A stretch of 64,000 bases of DNA, taken from NCBI GenBank assembly GCA_963383645.1, contig OY726572.1:67277738-67341737 (forward strand), written 5' to 3'. The notes below the pieces were generated by a model. It ran no database searches. It was given only the letters and a program-made list of their open reading frames with translations, and was not told the origin of the DNA. Position numbers and translations under genes: made by a program. Numbering within the stretch: position 1 is the first letter of the stretch; each line of letters opens with the position of its first letter. Below are positions 1 through 11,258 of this stretch, piece by piece. Origin of the DNA: Muscardinus avellanarius. Its lineage: Eukaryota; Chordata; Mammalia; Rodentia; Gliridae.

Positions 1-655
1 AATAAGCTATGATTAAAACTTGTTGGATACCTACGTTTGACTAAGTACATATTTTTATTACTCATTTATTGTCAACATATCAATCTACTTTGGGTCATAT
101 AACTTGGTTGGAGAATCTGATACCCTGAACAAATCAACTTTAATACAACAAAGTAAGATCTAATAATGGTCCCAATCATCACTGAAGAAACAAAGATTTC
201 TCATCAGTAAATTACTTCTCCAAACAGTCATATTTAGGTCTATTTCCCAAAGCTATGAAATATCAGTTTACATTCTATTCCCCAATGTATAGAGAATCTG
301 ATTATTTACTTAATGAAGGAAAGTAGGGGCAACTTTTTTAATGTCCTGGAGATAACAAAGAAGAAAAATAGAATTTAAAAGACAAAGAGATATGGGACTA
401 TTAATAAAACAAGTGGTCTCAGCAAATTAAATAAATACTGTTTTCTCAGAAATTTAACAACATTTGGTATACCGGGTAGTTTGGAAAATTTCCTACCATA
501 GGTCCACTTAGTAAATATTTGCTGATAATTTGCTAGAAAACAAAAGCCAAGAATGTTTCCCCTTAGGATCCTGTATTATAACTAGTAAGTAAATATACAA
601 TAAGCCACAACTTAATTACAAACCTGTATGAAAATTAATATTAACATGTACATCT
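1..655. other. No gene or clear repeat recognised
   Basis: AT-rich low-copy intronic DNA. Nothing with a start or stop of interest, no SINE. Confidence 0.5.
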
Positions 656-1093
656 GTATACTTAGCTGCTAGAGCAATGTAAAATAATGTTCAGTGTGAA
701 CAGGGATAAGTCATAAGAGGCTGTAAGTTCCTGAAAACCAGTAATAAATAAAATTTTAGCCTTAAAGGCAAAAACAAACAGAAGGGGAGACTAGACACAT
801 AAAGCGCAAAGAAACAGGGACAAGCAGACTTCTCATGCAAACTATGTGAGCAAAAAGAGAATGGAGAGATAACTTTAAAGTGCTGACCCAAAAAAATATA
901 AACCTAGAATTCTATGTCCAGCAAAATCCTTCAAACCAAAGGACAAATAAAAAGATGTTTTTAGACAAAAGAAACTTAGGTAATTTGTTGCCAATAGAAC
1001 TTCACTATTAGAAATGTTAAAGGAAGTCCTTTTGGCAAAAAGGAAATGACACCTACTCAAAATCTGGATCTACCCAAAAAAATAAAGAACATA

Positions 1094-1134
<41 letters not shown>

Positions 1135-1584
1135 TGTGTATGAGTGACATATATAACATATATATTATATATAAACATATATATGAGTTACATAAAATTT
1201 TAACATCTTTTAATTTCCTCAAAGGATAAGTATTTAAAACAAAAATAATAATGAATTGTGAAATTCATAGCATATATATAAGTATTGTGTATATTAATTC
1301 AATAACTCAAATAGGGGAAATTTAATAACTCAATGGGGGAAATGAAACTATAATGTATAAGGATCTAATGTTATATGTGACGAGGTATTATTTTACTTGA
1401 GGATAGATCATGGTAGGTTAAAGAGGCATATTTTAAAACCTAAAGCAACCACCAAAAAATAGAATAAAAACTATCTACACACAAGAAGTATACCTAATAA
1501 GCCAATAGTGGAGTGCAACTGAATCCTAAAATACAGCTAGTTATCCTAATTCAGTCAAGGAGAGTAACAAAAAAGAAATAAAGT
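656..1584 (+). mobile_element. L1M-type LINE fragment (5'/ORF1 region)
   Basis: TTTAAAGTGCTGACCC, CCTAGAATTCTATGTCCAGC, GAAATGTTAAAGGAAGTCC and TTACTTGAGGATAGATCATG occur in the order of ancient mammalian L1 5'-region consensus. Heavily mutated; a (TG)n run (1099-1141) and an AT-rich run interrupt it. Confidence 0.75.
1099..1141 (+). repeat. (TG)n microsatellite
   Basis: About 20 TG units with one TA interruption, inside an L1 fossil. Confidence 0.95.
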
Positions 1585-1790
1585 GAGTCAGGCAAGGTGG
1601 CACGCACCTGTAATCCCAGTACTTGAGAGGCTGTGTCCTCAGAAAGATTGCAGGTCTGAGACCAGCCTTAGCAATTCAGTGAGACCCTTGGTGACTCAGG
1701 AAGACCCTGTTTCAAAATCAGATTACAAAGGCTGGGGGTGCAGCTTAAGGTAGAATGCCACTGAGTTCAATCCCCAGTGCAAAAGGGAAG
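1585..1790 (+). mobile_element. Type 0 SINE
   Basis: GTCAGGCAAGGTGGC start, right half GGCTGGGGGTGCAGC, ends CAATCCCCAGTG with short A tail. About 20 bases of the left half are replaced (GCTGTGTCCTC). Confidence 0.85.
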
Positions 1791-2246
1791 GGAAGAGAAG
1801 GGGATAGATAGGACAAATAAACACAAACAAGACATTAGGTTTAAACTTAGTCACACAAATAATTACATTCATGTGAGTTATTTCTTCCTTTTCTACTTTC
1901 CTTTTAGTTAATCAGGTATATATCCAGTTCTCCCTTCCATATTTGGAGCTATAGCCATTCTTTTTTTTTTTTTAATAGCCATTCTTTTAGGTGATACCTT
2001 AGTGTAGTTTTTGCTTATGTTTACCTTGCTTGAGGATGAATTTTCCATTCCAGAAAAAATAGTTCTATTCTCAGTTTTCTGAAGATTAAGCCCATATCTT
2101 TAAATAATATAACATTGCTTTTTTCTTATCAACTTTAGATAATATCCTACTGCTGCTTACTATAACTGACCAAGACTTACCTCATAATAGCTCATCATAC
2201 CAGATCACTCTTCTTCCTCTCTTCTCCCAACATACTTATGCCACTT
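1791..2246. other. Low-copy intronic stretch
   Basis: AT-rich, T12 run near 1963-1974 with a short direct repeat ATAGCCATTCTTT on both sides (1949 and 1975). No gene seen. Confidence 0.5.
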
Positions 2247-2469
2247 TTTTTTTGGGGGGGGGTTGTTTGTTTGTTTTTTGGTTTTGGTGCTGGGCATCTA
2301 CCTCCTAGCTACACACCCAGCCCTTTTTAAAACTCTTTATTTTGAAACAGGATCTCACTAAGTTGCAGAGGGCCTCACTAAGTAGATAAAGCTGGCCACA
2401 AACCCATAATCCTCCTGTCTCAGCCTCCCACGTACCGGGATTACAAGTGCGTGCCACCATACCTGGCTC
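2247..2469 (-). mobile_element. Type I/0 SINE
   Basis: Poly(T) and G run, then GGTGCTGGGCATCTACC (right half), TTATTTTGAAACAGG linker and GCCACCATACCTGGCTC end. Confidence 0.85.
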
Positions 2470-2559
2470 ACTTTTAATTTTTCAAAAAAAGTGCTTTAAT
2501 AATTTAAATCATAGACTCATGCTTCTGTTCTTTGTGGGTTTTGTTGATGTTGTCTGGTT

Positions 2560-2770
2560 TGGTATTTTGTGGTACTGGGAATTGAACCCAGGGGTGTTCT
2601 ACCTCTAAACTACACCCCAAGTCCTTTTTACTTTTGTTGTTGTTTTGAAAGAAGTTCCCACTAGGTCTCTGGAAGTCTCACTATTTTACTGCGGCTGCCC
2701 TCAAACCTGTGATCCTCCTGTCTCACACTCACAAGTACTAGGATTGCAGAAGTACACGAAAACACCTGAC
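2560..2770 (-). mobile_element. Type 0 SINE, diverged
   Basis: GTGGTACTGGGAATTGAACC, then TTGTTTTGAAAGAAG linker and CTGTGATCCTCCTGTCTCA. Left end degraded. Confidence 0.8.
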
Positions 2771-3149
2771 TTCTACCTTGTATTATTAACAACAGATAAT
2801 CTACAAATAATGCAAAATAAGCAGTTGTTCTCCCTTTCTTTCTCTTTCTTTTTCTGACTTCCCCAACTATAGAAATAAATTTTCCATTAACAAAGCTAAT
2901 AGCATATATATATTCTATAATCATAACTCTTTTTCATGGATTGTCTGTTCTTTGTCTTTGAATACCAATAAACAACATTTGCATTATTTTAATTATATAA
3001 ATATTCTTCACCAGTAAACTAAGTTTTATACTAAGATTACCATCCCTTTCTTGTTGGAATCCCCACCCCCCTTCCCCGGAAACCTCTCTCTTGAAGCAAT
3101 CTTTTCTACTTCTCCAAACTAAACTGATACTTCTCCACACCTTCTCCAT
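2771..3149. other. Low-copy intronic stretch
   Basis: AT-rich with a pyrimidine tract (2828-2855). No gene or clear repeat. Confidence 0.45.
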
Positions 3150-4391
3150 GCTTTTTTATGGCATTCTTTCTTAGTTAACTTAAAGAGCTATACAGCAACC
3201 AAAATTAAGAGAACAAGACACTATGAGAGGGCTACCCAACATTCTTCAGTGCCCATTTTTCACCCTCAAGGCGTTGGCCAAATCTACAGGAAAGAGTTCC
3301 AGTAAAGGGACCAGGCAGGGCATGCCTAAGAGGCAGAGAAATTAGTTTTTGACAGTTTTATGGAACTCAAGTAATTCAGAGGCTTAAAAGATTAAAATCC
3401 TGGAGAAGGAAAATGGGGGAATAAACAAAACACTGATGATTTTCTTTCAACATATTGGCTGGAATATTAAGCTACAAACTAAGAAGGTATGCAAATCACC
3501 CCAGTGGAACAGAAAGTTTTAGGGAGTCTTGAATTAAAGAAGAAACAAGAGATAGAATTCAGAATCCACAGAAGGGAAGGAGCCCTAAGCATCACTCCAG
3601 GCTCTTTGAAACCTAGAAGGCCACCATAAAGCACTGAAGAACTAGCCTCACCAAAACCAAACCCTGAATTTAGCAAAATCAGTACTTGACTGAAGTAAGA
3701 TGCTTCCTTACTACCTGCCAAACCAAAATAAATAAGTAAGTAAACTTTTTCTTAAGAAGGAAAATCCATCCAGAATATCCACAATTTTTTAATGTTCATT
3801 CAGTCAAAAAATGATTAGGCATGCCAAGAGAGGATCAAATAACTAAAAAAAAAAAAAAAATCAAGGTTTATAGAAATCACAGTATAATGAAATATTAAAC
3901 TCATCAGACATGGATTTTAAAATGGCTACGATTTTAAAATGGTGGCGCACGCTTGTAATCCCCGCGCTTGGGAGGCAGAGACAGGAAGATCGTGCAGGTT
4001 CGAAGCCAGCCTCGTGTGCTGGCTTAGGAGACCCTGTTTCCAAATAGAAATGTAAAAATAGGTCTGGGAGTGTAGCCCGGAGGTAGAAGGGCTTCCAGGA
4101 ACCCCATTACCACCAAAAATAAAAAATAATAATTTATTTTTATAAAAATAAAAATAAATAAAATGGCTACGATTAGTAGAATAAGAAAAAATGAACAAAA
4201 TGAATGAAACAATAGAAAATTTCACCAGTCATGGAATTTATGTTTTGTAAAAATTGAGAAGAAAATTCAAAAGATACAATGTTTAAATGTTTTAAATTAA
4301 GAATTCCACTAGATGGTTTAGCAGCAAGAGGATTAGTGAAGATATTCAAATTGAAGCACAAAGAGAAGGAGAATGGGATTATAATATAGGA
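3150..4391 (+). mobile_element. L1M-type LINE fragment (5'UTR/ORF1 region), split by a SINE
   Basis: The segment around 4175-4390 (TCACCAGTCATGGAATTTATG, read as TCACCAGTCATGG and GAATTTATG; GATGGTTTAGCAGCAAGAGG; GAGGATTAGTGAAGATATTC) follows the L1ME ORF1 upstream region. The 3150-3930 part is less certain. The young SINE 3934-4159 interrupts it. Confidence 0.55.
3934..4159 (+). mobile_element. Type II SINE, young
   Basis: Perfect 15-bp TSD AAAATGGCTACGATT at 3919-3933 and 4160-4174. Slightly 5'-truncated (starts TTAAAATGGTGGCGC), hairpin AGCCAGCCTCGTGTGCTGGCT, AT-rich tail. Confidence 0.93.
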
Positions 4392-4610
4392 AAATTGCCA
4401 GGTGTGGTGACATTCACCTGTAATCCCAGGACTTGGGATGCTGAGACTAGAGGGAGGATCACAGTTCAAGGCCAGCCTCAGCAACTTAGTGAGACCCTCA
4501 GTAACTCAGTGAGACCCTATTTCAAATTTTAAAAATAAAATAAAATAGGATTAGGTGTGTATCTCAGAGGTAGAATGCCCCTGAGCTCAATTCCTCATAC
4601 AACAAAAATA
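4392..4610 (+). mobile_element. Type 0 SINE
   Basis: TTGCCAGGTGTGGTGAC start; the GTAACTCAGTGAGACCC segment follows a similar copy; tail (AAAT)n. Confidence 0.88.
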
Positions 4611-4667
4611 AATAAATAAACTAAAAAAAAAAATTTTTTTTAAACAGGAGACATACCTAACCAGTCT

Positions 4668-4992
4668 AACCAAGCAGTTCTCAAACTTTTTGGCCTAGTG
4701 AATGATTATATTTTTTTAAAATATCAAGTTTCCCAAGAACTTTTGTATATGTTGTCATGTATTGGCATTTGTCATGTTAGAAATTAAAACTGAAAATGTA
4801 AACATAAGAATACACAAGCATAAATTATATTCACCATTTAAAAACTATCTTCTTATGTATGTAGCCTCTGGAAAACTATACTATATTCCCATGGGAGAAT
4901 GCAAATAAAAAGAGTAAAAAAAATCTTGGTGATATTGTGGAAATAGTTCTGAATTTATGACTCCTCTGAAAGGGGTCTAGTCTGTGGGTAAT
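4668..4992 (+). mobile_element. Short non-autonomous hAT-like element
   Basis: Starts AGCAGTTCTCAAACTTTTTGG, a typical Charlie-group terminus, and runs through TTAGAAATTAAAACTGA and GTAGCCTCTGGAAAACT to CTCTGAAAGGGGTCTAG. Internal parts of the longer consensus are missing. Confidence 0.55.
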
Positions 4993-5334
4993 GGGCATTG
5001 GCAATACTTAAAGACACCATAGCCAAGTGTTTCCCAAAACTAATGGAAGACATCAAGCCTCCGTAGCCCGAGCAAGATGAGTGTCCAAAAACACTACCAT
5101 AGTGTTACCATAGTAAAATTAATATGGTGTCATAGAACTTCATTATAAAACTGCCAAAACCAAACACAAAGGAAAAATATCACAAGTTGTCCAAAGAAAA
5201 GTCACATTACTTTTAAAGGACAACTGAATGATACTCTAAGGTCCTAAAATAAGTACCAACCTAGAATTCTAATACTAATAAAAGATACCCTTTAAATTTT
5301 AAGGCAAAGAATGTAAACTGTGGTAAAAGTACTA
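4993..5334. other. Low-copy stretch, possible old L1
   Basis: Contains CCAACCTAGAATTCTAATAC (5259-5278), which recalls the L1M 5' region, but the neighbours are too diverged to assign. Confidence 0.35.
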
Positions 5335-5588
5335 TTAAAAACAGTAAGACAGTTTCTCAAAAACTAAAAATAAAATTACTGTGTGATCCAGAAATTCTAG
5401 TTCTGCATTTATAGCCCAAAAAAGTAAAAGCAGGGACTCATGGAGCTAGGTATACATACATGCTCGTAGCTGCATTATACTCAAGAGCTAAAAGAAGAAG
5501 TAACCTAAGTGTCAAATGAAAGATGACTGGATACACAAAATGTGCTGCATAAAAAGAGGAATATTATTCAACCTTGAAAGGGGGGAAG

Positions 5589-5836
5589 GAGCTGGGTGTG
5601 CTGGCACACTCTTATAACCCCAGCACTTGGGAGGAGGCTGAGAGGAGGATCTAGGTTCAAAGTCAGCACTCTTTTAATCCCAGCATTTGGGAAGCTGAGG
5701 GTTGCGGTTCAAGGACAGCCTCAGCTACTTAGTGAGGGTCTTTGCAACTCAGTGAGACTCTGCTTCAAAATAAAAAATAGGGCTTGGGGTGTAGCTCAAA
5801 GGTAGAATGCCCCTGGGTTCCATCTCAGTAACACAC
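5589..5836 (+). mobile_element. Type I SINE with partial internal duplication
   Basis: The AGTCAGCACTCTTTTAATCC segment repeats the CCCAGCA(C/T)TTGGGA part of the left half about 70 bases later. Right half GGCTTGGGGTGTAGC; ends in a short CA run. Confidence 0.88.
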
Positions 5837-5849
5837 ACACACAAAAAAA

Positions 5850-5980
5850 GTGTCAGCAGTTTAGTAAGGCCATCGGCAACTTAGTGAGACCCTGTTTCAA
5901 AATAAAGGAATAAACTCGGGCTAGGGGTATAGCTCAAAGGTAGAATGCCCCTGGGTTCCATCCCTAATACCACAAAAATA
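5850..5980 (+). mobile_element. Type I SINE, 5'-truncated
   Basis: Starts at GTTTAGTAAGGCC; right half GGCTAGGGGTATAGC; CTGGGTTCCATCCC; A-rich tail. Confidence 0.88.
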
Positions 5981-6007
5981 AAAAAATAAAGGGAGAAGGA
6001 ATTTTGT

Positions 6008-6199
6008 TTGGTTGGTAATAAGGATTAAACCCAGGGACATTCTATACCCCCAGTCCTATTTTATTTTTATTTTGCAACAAGAGTCTAGATAAGTTGCTGA
6101 GAGTCTCATCAAGTTGCTAAGACTGGCTTTAACCCTGTGATTCTCCTGGCTCAGCCTCCTAAGTACCTGGATTACAGGTGTATACCACCATGCCCACTG
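6008..6199 (-). mobile_element. Type 0 SINE
   Basis: GTAATAAGGATTAAACCCAGG, TTATTTTGCAACAAG linker, GTATACCACCATGCCCA end. Confidence 0.85.
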
Positions 6200-6300
6200 A
6201 GGAAATTCTTAAACATGATACAACAAAGATGAACACTGAAGACATGAGCTCAGTGAAATAAATCAGTCACAAAAGGACAAATACTGTATGATTCCATTTA

Positions 6301-6523
6301 TTTGTTTGTTTGTTTGTTTATTTGTTTATTTATTTATTTTGTGGGTCTGGGGTTTGAACCCAGGGGCATTCGACCTCCAAGCCACGCCCCCTGCCCTATT
6401 TTTTATTCTTTACTTTGAAACAGGGTCTCACTAAGTAGCTGAGGCTGTCCGCGAACCGCCATCCTCCCGTCTCAGCCTCCGGAATGCTGGGATTATAAGC
6501 GTGTGCCGCCATGCCCGGCTTGT
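6301..6523 (-). mobile_element. Type I SINE with TSD
   Basis: TTTG/TTTA-rich tail at its left, GTCTGGGGTTTGAACCC, GCCGCCATGCCCGGCTT end. GATTCCATTTA occurs on both sides (about 6290-6300 and 6528-6538). Confidence 0.9.
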
Positions 6524-6705
6524 ATGATGATTCCATTTAAATGAGTTACCTGAAGTACTCAGAATCAGACACAGAAAGGTGAACGGTACTTACCAGGAAA
6601 GGAAAATACCAGGAGTTACTATTTATTGGGTTCAGATTCTCAGTATGAGGAAATAGAAGCATTCTGGAGATAGACAATAGTGATAGTTATATAAAAATAT
6701 TAACT

Positions 6706-6908
6706 CGCCAGATGTGATAGCACATGCTTGTAATCCCAGTAATTGGGAGGCTGAGATAGGAGGATTGCAGGTTCGTGGCCAGCCTCAGCAATTTGTGAGG
6801 CCCTCCACAACTTACATGAGACCATGTTTCAAAATAAATAATACAACAGGTCTGGGGTTGTACCACGCAAGTAAAATGCCCCTGGGTTCCATCCCCAGTA
6901 CCACAAGA
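6706..6908 (+). mobile_element. Type I SINE
   Basis: CGCCAGATGTGATAGC start, GGTCTGGGGTTGTACC right half, CTGGGTTCCATCCCCAG end. Confidence 0.88.
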
Positions 6909-7142
6909 AAAAAATAAAAATATGAATATACTTAATGGCACCAAATTGTACACCTAAAATTGTTAAAATAATAAACCAATGTTATATATAACCATAATAA
7001 TTAAAATAACTTAGTTAAAATAACTAAGATGAAATGCAGGCATTTTTCATACAAACAAAATAAATTAAGAGAATCTGTCAGTAGTAAACCTGCACTGAAA
7101 GAAATACTAACAGTAAAGAGTGATTTTAGTATAAGGCACATA

Positions 7143-7358
7143 GAGCCGGGCGTGGTGGCGCACGCTTGTCATCCCAGCACTCGGGAGGCTGACACAGGAG
7201 GGTCGTGGCTCGAGGACAGCCTCAGCTACTCAGTGAGGCCCTCTGCAACTCAGTGAGACCCGGTTTCAAAATAAAGAATATAAACTAGGGCTGGAGGGAT
7301 GGCTCAGAGGTAGAATGCCCCTGGGTTCCGGCCCCAGGACCACACACACAAAAAAAGA
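7143..7358 (+). mobile_element. Type I SINE, young
   Basis: Perfect 12-bp TSD ATAAGGCACATA at 7131-7142 and 7359-7370. Starts GAGCCGGGCGTGGTGGCGC, ends GGACCACACACACA plus A7. Confidence 0.93.
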
Positions 7359-7484
7359 ATAAGGCACATAAATATAATGGAAATAAATAGCACAAGGAAA
7401 AACCAGGGGAAGAAAAAACAATAAATTTTATTGTTGCTCATTGATTAGAATCCAATAGTATGTTTTTAAATCAAAGAGACAAGC

Positions 7485-7684
7485 NNNNNNNNNNNNNNNN
7501 NNNNNNNNNNNNNNNNNNNNNNNNNNNNNNNNNNNNNNNNNNNNNNNNNNNNNNNNNNNNNNNNNNNNNNNNNNNNNNNNNNNNNNNNNNNNNNNNNNNN
7601 NNNNNNNNNNNNNNNNNNNNNNNNNNNNNNNNNNNNNNNNNNNNNNNNNNNNNNNNNNNNNNNNNNNNNNNNNNNNNNNNNNNN
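7485..7684. other. Assembly gap, 200 N
   Basis: Exactly 200 consecutive N. The flanks (TCAAAGAGACAAGC and GTGTGCATGACCAGC) do not overlap, so the missing length is unknown and 200 is probably a placeholder. Frames spanning it are artefacts. Confidence 0.99.
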
Positions 7685-7770
7685 GTGTGCATGACCAGCA
7701 CTAAAAGAGGTACTTAACGGCTGGTGTGTCTTCAACTGCTTTTAACATTTCCTGGTCATTCACAATCACA

Positions 7771-7947
7771 ATTCAACAGCAGCTGATCTGTAAAGATTAC
7801 TTGTAAGACATTTATAATTTTTGTATTTTATTTTGAGATTACACTATACCAAGAATACAAGTATAGTCTTTATGCAGACTTCAGTTTATAACATTTTTGC
7901 TCTGTTTTATCGTTCTCTTTCTAAATACATATATATGTATATGTATA

Positions 7948-7992
<45 letters not shown>

Positions 7993-8100
7993 ATTCTCTT
8001 TCTAAGTACATATATGTATTTAGGTTTATTTTTCAAAGACATTTGTAAGTAAATTTCACACTTATTTTAAGTGCCCTTAAAATGGCAATGTGTATCCTTT
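7771..8100. repeat. (TATG/TG)n microsatellite in low-copy DNA
   Basis: TATATG then TG units at about 7926-7989; the imperfect repeat TCTCTTTCTAA(A/G)TACATATA flanks it on both sides. Surroundings unassigned. Confidence 0.8.
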
Positions 8101-8211
8101 GTAACTCAGTGAGACCTTGTTTCAAAATAAAAGAAAAAAGTAGGGCTGGGGGTGTAGCTCAGAGGTAGAATGCCCCTGAGTTCTATCCTCAGTACCAAAA
8201 AAAAAAAAAAT
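8101..8211 (+). mobile_element. Type I SINE, 5'-truncated
   Basis: Begins AACTCAGTGAGACC; GGGGTGTAGCTCAGAGGTAG intact; A14 tail. Confidence 0.9.
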
Positions 8212-8269
8212 GACAATATGTACTTTTTTCTCCCATAATTACAATAAACTTCAAGAAATTTTACATTCA

Positions 8270-8453
8270 AGCCAGGAGTGGTGGCACACGCTTGTAATCC
8301 CAGCATTTGGGAGGCTGAGACCTGAGGATCGTGGTTCGCCGACAGCCTCAGCTACTTAGTGAGGCCCTCTGCAACTTAGTGAGACCCTGTTGCAAAATAA
8401 AAATACAGAATAGGGCAGGAGGTTCCATCCCCAGATCCACACACAAAAAAAGA
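8270..8453 (+). mobile_element. Type I SINE with deletion in right half
   Basis: TSD AAATTTTACATTCA at 8256-8269 and 8454-8467. The right half is reduced to GGGCAGGAGGTTCCATCCCC, losing the A-box region. Confidence 0.92.
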
Positions 8454-8504
8454 AAATTTTACATTCATACAATCTAATCTACAGTCCATATTTCCTTCTG
8501 TTGT

Positions 8505-8592
8505 TTTAGTTTCAGTTTTGCAGTACTGGGGATTGAACTCAGGGCCTCACACATGCTAGGCAAGTGCTTTGCCACTGAGTTATACTTTATTC
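8505..8592 (-). mobile_element. ID element (tRNA-Ala-derived), solo
   Basis: Minus-strand copy of the GTGGCAAAGCACTTGCCTAGC pattern, with GCAGTACTGGGGATTGAACTC. It keeps the anticodon-arm region that dimeric SINEs lack. It is a SINE, not a tRNA gene. Confidence 0.85.
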
Positions 8593-8607
8593 TAACTAGC
8601 AAGCAGT

Positions 8608-8832
8608 CTTTTTTTTTTTTTTTTTTTTTTTAGTGGTACTGGGGATGGAACCCAGGGCATTCTACTTCTGAGCTACACCCCCAGCCCTATTTTTTTATTC
8701 TTTATTTTTAGACAGAGTCTCACTAAGTTGCGGAGGGCCTCACTAAGTAGCTGAGGCTGTCCGCGAACCATGATCCTCCAGCTTCAGCCTCCCAAATGCT
8801 GGGATTACAAGTATACACTACCACGCCCGGCT
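8608..8832 (-). mobile_element. Type I SINE
   Basis: T22 run, AGTGGTACTGGGGATGG, GTCCGCGAACCATGATCC and ACTACCACGCCCGGCTC end. Full length. Confidence 0.93.
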
Positions 8833-8929
8833 CCTCTATCATTTTGATACAGGATCACTTTACACTATTAAAAATTATTTGTATTTATACAAATAACATA
8901 TCAATATATATTGTATTCAAAATTAAAAC

Positions 8930-9140
8930 AGGCTGGGCATACTGGTGCACGCTTGTAATCTCAGCACTTGGGAAGCCAAAACTGAAGGATTGCAGGTTTG
9001 CAGCCAGCCTCAACTACTTAATGAGGTCTTCCACAACTTAGTGAGACCATTTCAATGATAAAAAATAAAAAATAGGGTTAGGGGTGTAGCTTGGAGGTAG
9101 AATGCACCTGGGTTCAATCCCTAGTACTGCCCAAAAAAAA
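8930..9140 (+). mobile_element. Type 0/I SINE
   Basis: GGCTGGGCATACTGGTGC start; GGGTTAGGGGTGTAGC; CTGGGTTCAATCCCTAG; A tail. Confidence 0.9.
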
Positions 9141-9174
9141 CAAAAAGAAATAAATTAAGACAGAAATAATGTCA

Positions 9175-10620
9175 GCAAGATGACAGTAGTTTTCACATCT
9201 CATCCTTAGAAATGTGAGTTTGAGCAAATATTTACTCACAAAAATGCCTCACCTAAGGAATCCAGGTGAGCGATTACAGCACATAGGTGAGGCACAGACA
9301 TAAGACACATCAAAAAGGGCATGAGGGACGCTTTCATGTTACCCATGATTCCCTTTTCCAAAGAACATGGGGTAAGCCCTGAAAGAGATTTGCTTTTATG
9401 GGGAGAGAAGATTGAAATGAGCACTTGACTTCACCAGAGACTCTGGCACCAGGCCTGCCCAGAAGAGCCCAGTGTCAGACCAGTCACTGTGTGCCAGGCT
9501 CCAGGCCCATCCTGTCTGGCCAGCCCCCACGGCCCAAGGCTTCAAGGCAAGTCCCAGTCCCAGCCAGGCCAGCCACAAGGCCCCCATGGATCAAGGCTCC
9601 AGGCCCAATCCAGTGGCATCTGGCACCAGACCGGCTCCCTACAAGCCCAGGGCCCTGGACCACACCCAGGGACCCAGACACCAAGGATGATCCTATGAAT
9701 GTAGGTGCTAGGCATGCTCAACTGCTAAACCAAGAACCAGGCCAGCCACTCAAGGACTCCTGCAGCAAACAGCTCCGCACACCCCGGCAGCCAGCTGCCT
9801 GCCCAGGACCTCTTGGAAGGCTGAATAATCACAGGCTTTACATCCCAAAGGCAGTGTGTAAAACCTGGAAGAGGTACATCCTGCTTCAAGTGTATAGCAC
9901 AAAAGCAAGGACTCAATGAAAAAAACAGGAAACCCATGACACCATTAAATATTAATTCATATAAAATGAACAATATACCCACAAGGAACAAAATCAAGCA
10001 GCAGTAACCAACCCTAAAGATATATGAAGATCTAGGAACTGCCAAAGACTTGAAAATAATTACCCTAAAGAAACTCGGAGAGCCACAAAAGAACATGTAT
10101 AGCATGGTCACTATACTGTAATGTTTATAAAATAAATACACTAATTAGTATATTAAGTAAATATACTAATAGACAATAACGAGTATTTAATAATAATACC
10201 ATAATGCATATTTGAAATTTTCTAAGAGAGATCATAAATATTCTCACCACAAAAAATAACTATGTGAAGTGATGGATAGTTAATTTGCTTGGTTGCAGTA
10301 ATAATTTCACAATATATACACACATCAAAACATCCCATAAGCTGGGTATGGTGGCACATGCCTGTAATCTCAGTACTTGAGAGGCTGAGACAGAAGGATA
10401 CAGGTTCAAGGACAGCCTTAGCAACTTAGCGAGGCTCTCAACAACTTAGTGAGGTCCTGTTTCCAAATAAAGAATAAAATTGGTCTAAGGGTGTAGCTCA
10501 AAGGTAGAATGTCCCTGAGTTTATCTCTAGCACAACAAAAAAATGACACTGTATACCCAAAATATTTATATTTTTGTCAATTATACATCTATAAAGCAGA
10601 AAAAATTGAAACAGAAATTT
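9175..10620 (+). mobile_element. Internally deleted L1: 5'UTR joined to 3'UTR
   Basis: 9175-10095 follows an old L1 5'UTR and pre-ORF1 leader: GGGGTAAGCCC, TGCTTTTATGGGGAGAG, CCAGGCCCA repeats, then CTAGGAACTGCCAAAGACTTG and CCCTAAAGAAACTCGGAGAG. From about 10096 it is 3'UTR: ACATGTATAGCATGGTCAC, TATGTGAAGTGATGGATAG, GTCAATTATACATC. ORF1 and ORF2 are absent, so about 5 kb is missing. A SINE at 10338-10543 splits the 3' part. The 164-codon frame at 9425-9919 lies in the GC-rich 5'UTR and has no ORF1 features; I do not call it a gene. Confidence 0.75.
10338..10543 (+). mobile_element. Type 0 SINE
   Basis: AAGCTGGGTATGGTGGC start; right half GGTCTAAGGGTGTAGC with decayed B-box region GAGTTTATCTCTAG. 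Confidence 0.88.
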
Positions 10621-10996
10621 GAAAATATTGATTTACTTAAAATGAATAAACACATTATAAACTAAAGAATATATTTTATGAAAAAATAGCTATATGTTTA
10701 CAAACAAAAAAACTAGAAGAATGTTTTACATTTAATATCTGGCTCGACAGAAGACATCTGGATGTTGTAACTGTTTCTGCATCCAATCTAGAGAATTGTG
10801 CGGTTTCAGTTAAATTATATGAAGAAAACAGAGCTTCACACAAAAATACTTGGGAAAGCAGCATTTTTAAAGCCTTTTCAAATTAACATGCATACACACA
10901 TACAAACACACAGACTTTGATACAATCTCAAAATTTTACAAGTGGATTTTCTGAAAGGAGAAATAAGATGTATAATCAGAAACAATATTGATAAAG

Positions 10997-11203
10997 TGGG
11001 TGTGGCGATATAAACCTGTAATCTCAGTACTTGAAAGGCTGAGACAGGATGATCAAAGGTTCAAGGACACAGCCTCAGCAAGTAGTGAGACTCTCATGAA
11101 TCTAGCAAGACTCTGCTTCAAATAAAAATTAAAAATAGGGCTAGGAGTATAACTCAGAGGTAAAATACTTCTGAGTTCAATCCCTAGTACCACAAAAAAA
11201 AAG
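10997..11203 (+). mobile_element. Type 0 SINE in hAT-like fossil
   Basis: GTGGGTGTGGCGATATAAACC start; GGCTAGGAGTATAACTC; GAGTTCAATCCCTAG; A9 tail. Confidence 0.88.
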
Positions 11204-11258
11204 AAACAATTTCAGTAAAGTTTCAGTACTTTGTTAGGTTAAAATCCGTTCATCTAAA

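Larger units (their letters stand above)
5335..7020 (+). mobile_element. Old L1 3' region, broken by five SINEs
   Basis: Segments 5335-5588 (ACTGTGTGATCCAGAAATTC, GAATATTATTCAACCTTG), 6200-6300 (GTGAAATAAATCAGTCACAA, GTATGATTCCATTTA), 6540-6705 and 6908-7020 (TTGTACACCTAAAATTG) are in consensus order for an L1 ORF2 end plus 3'UTR. Confidence 0.8.
7021..7770 (+). mobile_element. Old L1 remnant with SINE and assembly gap
   Basis: CAGTAGTAAACCTGCACTG followed by AAAGAAATACTAACAG resembles the L1M 5' region. The type I SINE at 7143-7358 splits it; the part beyond the N gap is not assignable. Confidence 0.45.

Noticed and set aside
9425..9919. 164-codon + frame rich in Pro, Gln and Arg
   Set aside because: It lies in GC-rich L1 5'UTR-like sequence followed by L1 leader; composition is that of translated noncoding repeat, with no domain or splice support.
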